Source of the DNA: Segatella hominis
GTDB lineage: Bacteria; Bacteroidota; Bacteroidia; Bacteroidales; Bacteroidaceae
Direction of reading: 5' to 3'
Assembly (NCBI RefSeq): GCF_004535825.1
Contig: NZ_SGVY01000002.1
Coordinates: 106,984-170,983, forward strand
Length of the DNA stretch: 64,000 bases
Of the stretch, positions 27,770-35,745 are shown piece after piece. Each line of letters opens with the position of its first letter. The stretch's first letter is position 1. The notes beneath the pieces are model-generated. The model was not told the origin of the DNA, ran no database searches, and saw only the letters and a program-made list of their open reading frames with translations. Both the position numbers and the translations under genes were made by a program.

Positions 27770-28750
27770 ATGACAGAGAATGCACTTAAGCCATATGTTA
27801 TAGGTTTGGACCTGGGAGGTACCAATTCCGTATTCGGCATCGTAGATGCTCGTGGCGAAATAAAAGCTACTACTGCTATCAAGACAGGTGGTTATGATGA
27901 TGTTAATGACTATGTAAAGGCTGCCGTGGAGGCTCTCCAGCCTATCATCGATACCGTGGGTGGTATCGATAAGATTAAGGCGATGGGTATCGGTGCTCCT
28001 AACGGCAATTACTATAGCGGAACTATCGAGTTCGCTCCTAACTTGGCTTGGGCTCACGATGGTGTAGTGCCTTTGGCTAAACTCTTCAGCGATGCGCTGG
28101 GTGGTCTGCCTGTGGCTCTTACCAATGATGCCAACGCAGCTGCATTGGGCGAGATGACCTACGGTGTGGCTCGTGGTATGAAGAATTTCATCGACGTGAC
28201 ACTCGGTACGGGGGTTGGTTCCGGCATTGTGATTGATGGCAAGATGGTCTATGGCTGCGATGGTTTCGCAGGCGAGTTGGGCCATGTCGTCATGGTTCGC
28301 GGCGAGGAAGGTCGTCTCTGCGGTTGCGGCCGTAAGGGATGCTTGGAGGCTTACTGCTCTGCTACTGGTGTGGCTCGCACAGCCCGTGAGTTCCTCGAGA
28401 AGAGCGATGAGCCATCTTTACTTCGCGATATGAAGCCAGAAGATATTACTTCTTATGATGTCAGCATAGCTGCTGGTAAGGGTGATGCTTTGGCTAAGCG
28501 AGTATATGATTTCACTGGCAAGATGCTGGGTGAGGCTTGCGCTGATTTCGCTGCGTTCAGCTCTCCTGAGGCATTCGTATTCTTCGGTGGTCTTACCAAG
28601 GCTGGTGACCTCCTGATGAAGCCTCTCAAGGAATCTTACGACAAGAGTGTATTGAAGATTTTTAGGGGCAAGGCTAAGTTCTTGATCTCTACTCTCGATG
28701 GCAGCTCTGCTGCGGTACTTGGTGCCAGTGCAGTGGGCTGGGATTTGTAA
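27770..28750 (+). CDS. glk: ROK-family glucokinase
   Basis: The 326-aa protein begins VIGLDLGGTNSVFGIVD, the ATP-binding P-loop of ROK kinases, and has DVTLGTGVGSGIVIDG, then ELGHVVMVRGEEGRLCGCGR and KGCLEAYCSATGV, which contain the zinc-binding H-x-n-C-x-C-x4-C of the family. The most likely role is phosphorylation of glucose at glycolysis entry; related ROK kinases use other hexoses. Single-gene transcription unit with its own promoter and a hairpin downstream. Confidence 0.88.
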   Translation: MTENALKPYVIGLDLGGTNSVFGIVDARGEIKATTAIKTGGYDDVNDYVKAAVEALQPIIDTVGGIDKIKAMGIGAPNGNYYSGTIEFAPNLAWAHDGVVPLAKLFSDALGGLPVALTNDANAAALGEMTYGVARGMKNFIDVTLGTGVGSGIVIDGKMVYGCDGFAGELGHVVMVRGEEGRLCGCGRKGCLEAYCSATGVARTAREFLEKSDEPSLLRDMKPEDITSYDVSIAAGKGDALAKRVYDFTGKMLGEACADFAAFSSPEAFVFFGGLTKAGDLLMKPLKESYDKSVLKIFRGKAKFLISTLDGSSAAVLGASAVGWDL

Positions 28751-28851
28751 GATATTTCTCTTTAATAAGCATAAAGTTTTAAAAAAAAGCATTTTGTATA
28801 TTGATATTTTCGGTATACCGCTATCGTGAGATAGTTTTTTTGTGTGAATAG

Positions 28852-28884
28852 TACTCCCGGAGATTTACTCTGGGAGTATTTTTC
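28852..28884 (+). terminator. Hairpin terminator after glk
   Basis: TACTCCCGGAG (28852-28862) pairs with CTCTGGGAGTA (28868-28878), followed by TTTTTCG. It lies about 100 bp after the stop codon. Confidence 0.8.
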
Positions 28885-28933
28885 GTATTTGCAGACTGTA
28901 AGTAAATGACACGATCTTTAAGTTCTTAGTAAA

Positions 28934-29022
28934 CAGAGATTTATAGTCCATATCAAGGGATTTGCATCCCATATTCAGGAAAGAATCATATCCTATGTTC
29001 AGGTAAGGATTGTATTCAATAT
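28934..29022 (+). repeat. Degenerate tandem array between glk and the next gene, 20-24-bp unit
   Basis: Four copies of a unit near AGGATTTGCATCCCATATTC precede the gene at 29046. Here the array lies after the terminator, so it would be in the leader or promoter region of the downstream gene. Confidence 0.65.
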
Positions 29023-29045
29023 AATAAATAATCAAACAAGTAAAA

Positions 29046-30011
29046 ATGAAGAAAATTTACACACTGGCTAATATGGCCAAAGGTATGATGCTCGCTGCCC
29101 TTCTGGCAGTAGGCACAACTGCTCTTGCGCAGAATGTTTCAGGTAACACAGAAAATGGTACTGTTGAAGGCAATGAAAATGGTAGCAACGAGAATGAAAC
29201 TTTCGCTCCTGCTGCTGAAAGCTCTTGGCTCCAACCTGTAAAACTCGTTGGTAATGGTCAGAAGGCTTACATCTACAACGTGGCTACTAAGACTTTTATC
29301 ACCGGTAAGACTGCTACCGTGAAAAATATCGAGAATGCAGACGTCTGGACGATTGATGGCGATAAAACCCGTTGTTTTACTTGCGATAACAAGACAAAAG
29401 ATCACCTGTTCTTGGAATATATCTATATATTTCCTGTCCACCAGTGGCATGCAGAGGTATCTGACGACAGAAAAGCAACAGATTTTACCATCGTAAAAGG
29501 TTCTACAAAGAATAGCTATAAACTCACAAAATATAAAAAAATCACATTAAACGGCTCACAAACTGCCTACTTCAGCGTCAGCGGTGAGAAATACGTGGCA
29601 AGCACAAACCCTTCTATTGACAATGACTGGTATATCATTTCTGCAGACCAGAAGGATGCCTATACAGAATATACTTCTCTCTTCACTGAGGCTGCAAGCC
29701 TGCTCAAGAACGAGAAGCTGAACGATCAGGAATCTGTTCTGGGCGCTATCAAAACTGCATTGCAGGAGACTACCAAAGGTACTTTCGATACCTCCAATGC
29801 TGACATCAATAAGCTCAAGACAACTATTGCAGCTGCCAAGAAAGCGATTGAGGACATCACTAACGGTATCAGCAATACCTCCGACAATCTCGAGAATGCA
29901 GAAATTACTTCTATCTATAGCGCCAACGGTACCCGCAAAGCTCAGCTGACCAAGGGTATCAACATCATTAAGATGAGCAATGGTGCCGTCAAGAAGATTT
30001 TAGTGAAGTAA
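29046..30011 (+). CDS. Secreted protein of unknown function with a short C-terminal sorting-like tail
   Basis: The 321-aa protein has a signal peptide (MLAALLAVGTTALAQ). An N-terminal low-complexity Asn/Glu segment leads to a beta-rich part with AYIYNVATKTFITG and TAYFSVSGEKYVAST, which resembles the beta-trefoil-like lectin modules common in secreted Prevotella proteins. A helical segment (about 215-280) is followed by a tail SIYSANGTRKAQLTKGINII that ends in KKILVK, similar to short type IX secretion sorting signals. I do not recognise the family. It ends 11 bp from a converging DUF5675 remnant. Confidence 0.7.
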   Translation: MKKIYTLANMAKGMMLAALLAVGTTALAQNVSGNTENGTVEGNENGSNENETFAPAAESSWLQPVKLVGNGQKAYIYNVATKTFITGKTATVKNIENADVWTIDGDKTRCFTCDNKTKDHLFLEYIYIFPVHQWHAEVSDDRKATDFTIVKGSTKNSYKLTKYKKITLNGSQTAYFSVSGEKYVASTNPSIDNDWYIISADQKDAYTEYTSLFTEAASLLKNEKLNDQESVLGAIKTALQETTKGTFDTSNADINKLKTTIAAAKKAIEDITNGISNTSDNLENAEITSIYSANGTRKAQLTKGINIIKMSNGAVKKILVK

Positions 30012-30022
30012 AACAATAAGAT

Positions 30023-30355
30023 TCAGACGATGGTGATCCAGACCGCCACACCCTGATCGCTCGCCGCCATGATGGAGGTGATGAGCTTCGTCAGCGTGGC
30101 ACGAGAGGAGGTCAACCTGCCCACTATCGTGTTCTCACCCACGAGAATGCAGCCCCGCGTATCTGCCGCCATGTTGCCGCTATGTATGCGTATGCCAGTG
30201 AAAACCGGCACGCCTACCAGCAGCGGAAACCAGCGACGGAAGCGGGGCGATTTCGTTATGACCACTGGATAACTGCCCTCGGGAATGGCCGTCAGCCCCA
30301 CTACCTTGCGAGCCGGAAACCTCCGAATTAATTCCGTGTCATCCGATGAACAAAA
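30023..30355 (-). pseudogene. DUF5675 remnant, 5'-truncated
   Basis: The minus-strand frame reads FCSSDDTELIRRF, then KVVGLTAIPEGSYPVVITKS, GVPVFTGIRIHSGN and AADTRGCILVGEN, the core of DUF5675, a phage-type and Bacteroidota family whose members usually start about 20 residues earlier (an LYIDG-type strand before FC-TLED). The frame has no in-frame start except within the upstream GH127 gene (30412), and the missing N-terminus would have to lie in the GH127 coding sequence. It is probably a decayed fragment. An alternative is a translationally coupled short protein. Confidence 0.65.
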
Positions 30356-30371
30356 AATGAATCGATGAGAC

Positions 30372-32582
30372 CTACTTCTCCAAAACCTGCAAATCCTGAT
30401 AGAACCAGACATTCATCTGATTAGCACCTCTATGATTCCAAGCATAATAAGGAATCAATGTGAGTTTCTGATTCTTCACAGAAACCATGCCATCAGCAGC
30501 ATGATCGAGCACCTGAGCATCGGTCTGGATAGCCTTCACAGAGAACGCAGGAGCGCCCTGAGACTCAGTATTAGAGATGCTATAACCATCTATCACTGAA
30601 AAAGCCGGATTCTTGGCTACAACGCTGCGAAGTACAGGAGCGCCATCATTATCCACAGCCTCTGCGCAATACACTAATGGACCACGCTCTACTGCCACCT
30701 TACCTCTGTCGTCAACCACTTTTCCGTTAGCCACAACCGTGCGTACAGGCATATCAAAATGGATGCGGATCACATCACCCTTCTTGATATTCTTCACAGG
30801 CAGATACCCCTTGTTGGCAGACAGATCAGCCTCCACAGCCTTGCCGTTCACGCTCACGCTATAAGCAGGTTTCTCGGCATCACTATACTTATAAAGGTCG
30901 CTCGGAACCACCTGATTGCGAACCCATCCAGGAATGCGCACCAGCAGATTGGTACCCTTCACACCACTCTTCTTTACCAAAATCTTGATATCGCCATTCC
31001 AAGGATACTCAGTAGTCTCCTCCAGCACCACTTCCTTGCCCATCACCTGGATGGTAGAAGTATTTCCGGCAAAGAGATTCACGTAGATATCCTTGTCCTT
31101 CACGCCATAGAGATAACCCGGCAATGAAGGGATGAAACGGCTCAGATTGCTCGGACAACAGGCGCAGCCAAACCAAGGCTGGCGGGTGGTGGTACCGTCG
31201 GCATTAAACTTGTATTTGCCATCGCTCGACAATGGATTTGGATAGAAGAAGCGGCCTCCGTCCATGCTCATGCCCGAAATCACGCCATTATAAAGTGTGC
31301 GCTCCAGACAGTCGATATACTTGCTCTCGCCATGCAGGAGGAACATGCGCTCATTGAGATACACCTGGGCAATGGCAGCGCAAGTCTCGTTGTAGGCAGT
31401 CATGTTAGGCAACTCATAGTCAGCACCGAAAGCCTCTCCAGCATGACGGGCACCCACACCGCCCGTGAGATAATACTTCTTGGAAACAATATTGTTCCAG
31501 ATGCGGTCGATGGTCTTGATATAATCCGAATCACGCGTCAGGGCAGCCACATCAGCGATTCCGGCATACATATATCCGGCACGCACGGCATGTCCCCAAG
31601 CCTCGTTCTGCTTCAGGATAGGCTTGTCACTCTGGCTGTAGGCATCGTGGATAGAGGTAGTACCGCGGGCATCGAGGAAGTATTTAGCCTCGTCGAGATA
31701 CTTCTTTTCGCCCGTAAGGGTATAGAGGCGGGCAAGTGCCATTTCGGCTATCTGATGCCCCGGCACAACCCTGTGCTGACCGGCTTGAGGACCCACCTCC
31801 CTGATCACACAGTCGGCATATCGCTTGGCTATATCGAGGAATTTTCTGCTGCCCGTAGCCTGATAATGGGCGCAGGCTGCATCCACCATGTGACCGAGAT
31901 TATAAAGCTCATGGCTCAGCACTTCCACCTTGCTCCAGCGGGTAGCACCCGACCAACCGTGAGGATGTTTCGGATTGATGGTTCGAGCGGTATAGAGATA
32001 TCCGTCAGGCTCCTGCGCAGCGCCCACCACATTGAGCACACTGTCGATATAGGCCTTCATCTTCTTGTCGGGATAGGTCTGCAGGATATAGCTGGCTCCC
32101 TCGATGGTCTTATAGACATCGGTATCATCAAAAGAGAAGCCCATAAACTTGCTCACGTCCCACTCCTTGGTATCGAGACCGGCATGTCCCGGATGCTGCA
32201 AGGTATAGGCAGCCATCTCGAAATTCTTGTAGCGGTGCTCGCTCTCGCACTTGCTGAAAGCCAACGGCACAGTTACCTCTCGGGCAGCCTTCAGACGCGC
32301 ACCCCAAAAGGTATTCTGAGCGATTTTCACACTGGTGAAAGGTACCTGAGCAAAGGGATAACCATTGTCCAAAACCTTGGTTTTCTGGGATGCAGAAGCC
32401 TTAGACTTCACTGAAGAAGCCTTGACTAAAGCATTCGCAGACTTAGCTGAAGAAGCCGTGGTAGATGCACCAGCAGACTTGGCTGAAGAAGCCGTGGCAG
32501 CCATAGCCGAAGCCTGCAAAGCAGCAGGAGCTAACATTGCAGCAGAAAGTAAGACTGCAGAGAAAATTCTTTTTTTCATCAT
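30372..32582 (-). CDS. GH127-family glycoside hydrolase, probable beta-L-arabinofuranosidase
   Basis: The 736-aa protein has a signal peptide followed by three 12-residue Ser/Ala/Lys repeats. The catalytic (alpha/alpha)6 barrel starts near FTSVKIAQNTFWGARL. The zinc-site residues of GH127 are present: ETCA at about 397 (Glu and Cys) and GCACCPSNLSRF at about 473 (Cys pair). GH127 enzymes remove beta-L-arabinofuranose; some DUF1680 members act on other sugars in pectin. Its own promoter lies at 32768-32775 and lacks the RhaR-type site seen elsewhere in the locus. The last gene of the reverse-strand set. Confidence 0.88.
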   Translation of the reverse strand: MMKKRIFSAVLLSAAMLAPAALQASAMAATASSAKSAGASTTASSAKSANALVKASSVKSKASASQKTKVLDNGYPFAQVPFTSVKIAQNTFWGARLKAAREVTVPLAFSKCESEHRYKNFEMAAYTLQHPGHAGLDTKEWDVSKFMGFSFDDTDVYKTIEGASYILQTYPDKKMKAYIDSVLNVVGAAQEPDGYLYTARTINPKHPHGWSGATRWSKVEVLSHELYNLGHMVDAACAHYQATGSRKFLDIAKRYADCVIREVGPQAGQHRVVPGHQIAEMALARLYTLTGEKKYLDEAKYFLDARGTTSIHDAYSQSDKPILKQNEAWGHAVRAGYMYAGIADVAALTRDSDYIKTIDRIWNNIVSKKYYLTGGVGARHAGEAFGADYELPNMTAYNETCAAIAQVYLNERMFLLHGESKYIDCLERTLYNGVISGMSMDGGRFFYPNPLSSDGKYKFNADGTTTRQPWFGCACCPSNLSRFIPSLPGYLYGVKDKDIYVNLFAGNTSTIQVMGKEVVLEETTEYPWNGDIKILVKKSGVKGTNLLVRIPGWVRNQVVPSDLYKYSDAEKPAYSVSVNGKAVEADLSANKGYLPVKNIKKGDVIRIHFDMPVRTVVANGKVVDDRGKVAVERGPLVYCAEAVDNDGAPVLRSVVAKNPAFSVIDGYSISNTESQGAPAFSVKAIQTDAQVLDHAADGMVSVKNQKLTLIPYYAWNHRGANQMNVWFYQDLQVLEK
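32401..32508 (-). repeat. In-frame 36-bp tandem repeat after the GH127 signal peptide
   Basis: Three exact-length units (32401-32436, 32437-32472, 32473-32508) encode 12-residue copies of the type ASSAKSAGASTT and ASSAKSANALVK. The linker lies between the signal peptide and the catalytic domain. Confidence 0.85.
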
Positions 32583-32629
32583 TTTATTAGGTATTTTATA
32601 GTTATATTATTGTTGCGACTAATAAATCT

Positions 32630-32775
32630 ATCCATAGTTGTATCAGAGTCCCGATATGGATGCAGAAACCCAAAATGGATTCAAAAACCCAATTATTATA
32701 TAATACGATTAACGTAGCATATTTACTTTTTAAAGTGTGAAATCGACAACAAAGTCGTTTTCGACTGCAAATATA
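32630..32775 (-). promoter_or_regulatory. GH127 promoter and structured leader
   Basis: The minus-strand -7 box TATATTTG is at 32768-32775, giving a leader of about 180 nt. Near its 5' end, CGAC (32744-32747), GTCG (32754-32757) and CGAC (32762-32765) can form two mutually exclusive small hairpins. Further down, 32640-32700 holds drifting 19-20-bp copies (TTGGGTTTTTGAATCCAT, TTTGGGTTTCTGCATCCATA). Confidence 0.5.
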
Positions 32776-32849
32776 ATAAAAAAAATAAAACAAAACAGAT
32801 AATTATAAGTAAAAATGAGCATTTATCACGAAAATCACAACAAATACCC

Positions 32850-32964
32850 ACTTTATAAGAATCATTATACCCTATCGGGAGTAGCCTATGTTTTATAAGC
32901 TTATTTTATACCCTATCGGGAGTAGCCTATGTTTTTGAAGCTTACTTTATACCCTATCGGGATG
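32850..32964. repeat. 41-bp intergenic tandem repeat
   Basis: TTATACCCTATCGGGAGTAG starts units at 32865, 32906 and 32947, exactly 41 bp apart. Two full units are nearly identical (including AGCCTATGTTTT and AAGCTTA), the third is cut after TATCGGGA, and a decayed copy precedes them. There are no unique spacers, so it is not a CRISPR array. Confidence 0.85.
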
Positions 32965-33056
32965 AAAATAGATATAAAAAAAACAGTTTTTTACCACTCT
33001 CAGCGATATCAATATCAGTAATATCAGTTTTTTTTGCATAAACAAAGAAAGAAAGG

Positions 33057-33177
33057 TTCAAGAAACTATCCAAGACCCCTAAAAAAAACAAGAACCATTT
33101 AAAGAAAATCAAGAACCCTTAAAAAAAATTCCCCAAAACCTTTTAATAAAAGATTTCAAGGAACTTTTTTCAAGACA
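33057..33177 (-). repeat. Degenerate tandem array 3' of the GH2 gene, about 20-bp unit
   Basis: On the gene strand copies like AAGGGTTCTTGATTTTCTTT and AAATGGTTCTTGTTTTTTTT run from near the GH2 stop. Between 32583 and 33177 I see no gene, only this array, the 41-bp repeat, an ATATCAGTA-type repeat at 33005-33035 and the GH127 promoter. Confidence 0.6.
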
Positions 33178-35736
33178 CTATTTTGTAACTAATACAATTC
33201 TCTTTGTTTTCAGATTACCTTTCTGAACGCCCGATGCAGCAGACTTTTGACCAGACACCGCATTCTCGCAAGCAACTGTTAATTCAACCTTAGACGGCTG
33301 AGTTCCTGCTCTTAAGATCACAAGCGCAGAACCCTGATAGAGCGCACGCTCGGCAGTCTTGTTCAACTGCTTCTTGCCCACGTGCAGTTCATCCGAATTA
33401 ATATTTCCGTTATCCACCGCCACGATATCCGCATCACCCTTCACCGTGAAAGTCAACTTGCTGAATGCGTTCTTATCCTTCAGATCCATCACTCTCCTGC
33501 CTTTCTTATCTACAGCATACACTCTCACGTGCATCAGATCCTGTCCGTCAGCATGCCAGGTCTCAGCATCAGGCACCATCTTCAGCGCCACTGCCTCGCC
33601 CGTAGTCTCTATCTGATGGCGAGCCACAACCTTGCCATTCTTCCGGGCCACAGCCAGCAGAGTGCCAGGCGCATAAGCGATGCCGTCCCACTTGATGCGA
33701 GCACGCAACTTAGGGTCGTCACTATTTTTCTTCACACCCAAACTCTTGCCGTTCAGGAATAGCTCCACCTCGTCTCCATTGGTATAGGTATAGAGCGAAA
33801 CCTTCTCGCCTTCCTCCCGATTCCAGTTCTCAGAAAGCTTGCCAGCCGAAACATTGATGCCATTCCACTGCACATTGCCACCAGCCTTCTCAATGATGCC
33901 GATATGCACAGTAGGTTCGTCAGAGAACATACTTTTCACGAAATAAGCATCCGGTTTCGGTTGCAGAGACAGGTCGAAAACACCCTGATTCCAGCCCTTA
34001 ACAGGCCATCCCATACTCTCGCCCAGATAGTCGATGGCACCCCAGTAGGCTAACCCGAGCACCTTATCACGATCCATCTCATAGAAGTTAGGACCCATCG
34101 CAGCCGTGCTCGCCTCACTCTGATAGAACGTCTTTTCCGGATAGCGCTTCATGTCGCCCGGAAAGTACATATACCTATAATTATAGGAATTCACCTCGGT
34201 AGCCACAGCCAGATCAGCTGGAATAGAATCAGTATCCAGATTGCGATAGCGCGGATGCATGGCCACGGTAGTGAGACGGGTGTCGTCGTAGCGATGGAGC
34301 AGTTGCTTCTGCAGTTCATAAGCCGTCACACCCCAGTCGTTGAAAGGCAGATTGGAATACTGCTGCAGTTCATTACCCAAACTCCAGAGCACCACAGACG
34401 GATGATTTCTATCTCGCTTCACCCATTCTGGAATATCCTTCTGCCAGAGACTCTCCCAATCTACTCTGCCACCAGCATACTGCGCCAACCACTTATCATA
34501 GAGTTCATCCACCACGAGAATACCCAATCTGTCGCAAAGTCTAAGGAAGTCTTCGCTATAGGGATTATGGGAAGTTCGCACATGATTGAATCCGAACTCT
34601 TTCATCATCTTGAGTCGCATCTCAATGGCACGTGGATAGGCTGCTGCACCTAACGCACCGAGAGTATGATGATTGGCAAAACCCTGCAGGAGCACCTTCT
34701 TGCCATTAACGAGCAGACCATGCTGCGGATTCATCTCGATGGTTCTCACGCCAAACGGTTCTCGTATCTGGTCAGCCACCTTACCCTCGTTATCGTAAAG
34801 CGTAACCTCGGCAGTATATAAATAAGGTGTATCGCACGACCAGAGTTTGGCATTCTCTATCTTGATAGCTGGCAGTTCATACTCTCTGTCGCGCCACTTG
34901 GCATTGAAATCCACATCCGTTTTCTGCTGCGCCACCACATGGCCGTCAGCATCCAAGATTCTGACTTCTACAGGAATGAAAGTTCCAGCAGCCTTTGCCT
35001 TTTTCTGCTGGTTGAAGATGTTAGCCCGAATCTTCACTTCCTGATTGTTGACGGTACGGATGAAGAGCGGATGGCGAGGGAAATACAAATCCTTGTCGGT
35101 GACGATAAGGTTGACATCCCGATAAAGTCCGGCACCGGTAAACCAGCGGGAGTTGTTCGGATTGCGGGTATCTGCCTTCACTGCAATCTCATTGACTTCG
35201 CCAAACTTGAGCAACTTGCTCACATCTACATCAAAGCCGAGGTAACCATAGTCAGTACCTCCTATTCGCTTACCATTGAGGTAAACATCGCCCACGAGCA
35301 TGATGCCCTGGAAATCGAGGAGAATGCGCTTGCCTTTCCACTCGGCCTTCGGAGTCAGTTCATAGCGATACCAGCCTATACCCATTTCCTTAAAGCCACG
35401 TGGGCTCAAACGGCTGCGAACGTTACTACCTGCATCACTATTATCAGGACGTTCGCTGGCATCAGGAGCCACCCAGTCCTGTCCAATCAGGAAATCGTGA
35501 GGCAGGTTGACTACCTCATCGTTAGCCTGCAAATTCTTCAGCATATTCACGTCGGAAACATCCCCACGATGGAACTGCCAACCTCTGTCGAGAGAAATCG
35601 TATCTCGGACTGATGCAGAAGCATTGCCAGCAAATACAGAAGTATTACCAGCAGATGCAGAAGCAGTGCCAGCAGATGCAGAAAGCAACATCAGCAGGCC
35701 AGAATAGAAAAAATATTTTGCTGTCATATATTTCAT
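33178..35736 (-). CDS. GH2-family beta-galactosidase
   Basis: The 852-aa secreted enzyme has a signal peptide followed by 7-residue SASAGNT-type repeats. The jelly-roll sugar-binding domain begins ISLDRGWQFHRGDVS, an immunoglobulin-like domain follows, then the TIM barrel with the acid/base Glu in VVLWSLGNELQQ (about residue 455) and the nucleophile Glu in FYQSEAST (about 539). C-terminal DUF4982-like and Ig-like domains complete it. It probably removes beta-galactose from RG-I side chains. Its start lies 9 bp after the SGNH gene stop, so the two are in one operon. Confidence 0.9.
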   Translation of the reverse strand: MKYMTAKYFFYSGLLMLLSASAGTASASAGNTSVFAGNASASVRDTISLDRGWQFHRGDVSDVNMLKNLQANDEVVNLPHDFLIGQDWVAPDASERPDNSDAGSNVRSRLSPRGFKEMGIGWYRYELTPKAEWKGKRILLDFQGIMLVGDVYLNGKRIGGTDYGYLGFDVDVSKLLKFGEVNEIAVKADTRNPNNSRWFTGAGLYRDVNLIVTDKDLYFPRHPLFIRTVNNQEVKIRANIFNQQKKAKAAGTFIPVEVRILDADGHVVAQQKTDVDFNAKWRDREYELPAIKIENAKLWSCDTPYLYTAEVTLYDNEGKVADQIREPFGVRTIEMNPQHGLLVNGKKVLLQGFANHHTLGALGAAAYPRAIEMRLKMMKEFGFNHVRTSHNPYSEDFLRLCDRLGILVVDELYDKWLAQYAGGRVDWESLWQKDIPEWVKRDRNHPSVVLWSLGNELQQYSNLPFNDWGVTAYELQKQLLHRYDDTRLTTVAMHPRYRNLDTDSIPADLAVATEVNSYNYRYMYFPGDMKRYPEKTFYQSEASTAAMGPNFYEMDRDKVLGLAYWGAIDYLGESMGWPVKGWNQGVFDLSLQPKPDAYFVKSMFSDEPTVHIGIIEKAGGNVQWNGINVSAGKLSENWNREEGEKVSLYTYTNGDEVELFLNGKSLGVKKNSDDPKLRARIKWDGIAYAPGTLLAVARKNGKVVARHQIETTGEAVALKMVPDAETWHADGQDLMHVRVYAVDKKGRRVMDLKDKNAFSKLTFTVKGDADIVAVDNGNINSDELHVGKKQLNKTAERALYQGSALVILRAGTQPSKVELTVACENAVSGQKSAASGVQKGNLKTKRIVLVTK
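35612..35686 (-). repeat. In-frame 21-bp tandem repeat after the GH2 signal peptide
   Basis: Three full 21-bp units and a partial fourth encode SASAGTA, SASAGNT, SVFAGNA and SASV. This parallels the linker repeat of GH127 but with unrelated sequence. Confidence 0.85.
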
Positions 35737-35745
35737 TCAAAATTA

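Noticed and set aside
32744-32820. RhaR-type site at the GH127 promoter
   Set aside because: At the expected 33-34 bp from the -7 box there is no TCAAAA-like core and no partner 21 bp away.
32850-32964. Possible CRISPR array
   Set aside because: Units are contiguous 41-bp repeats with no unique spacers and no cas genes nearby.
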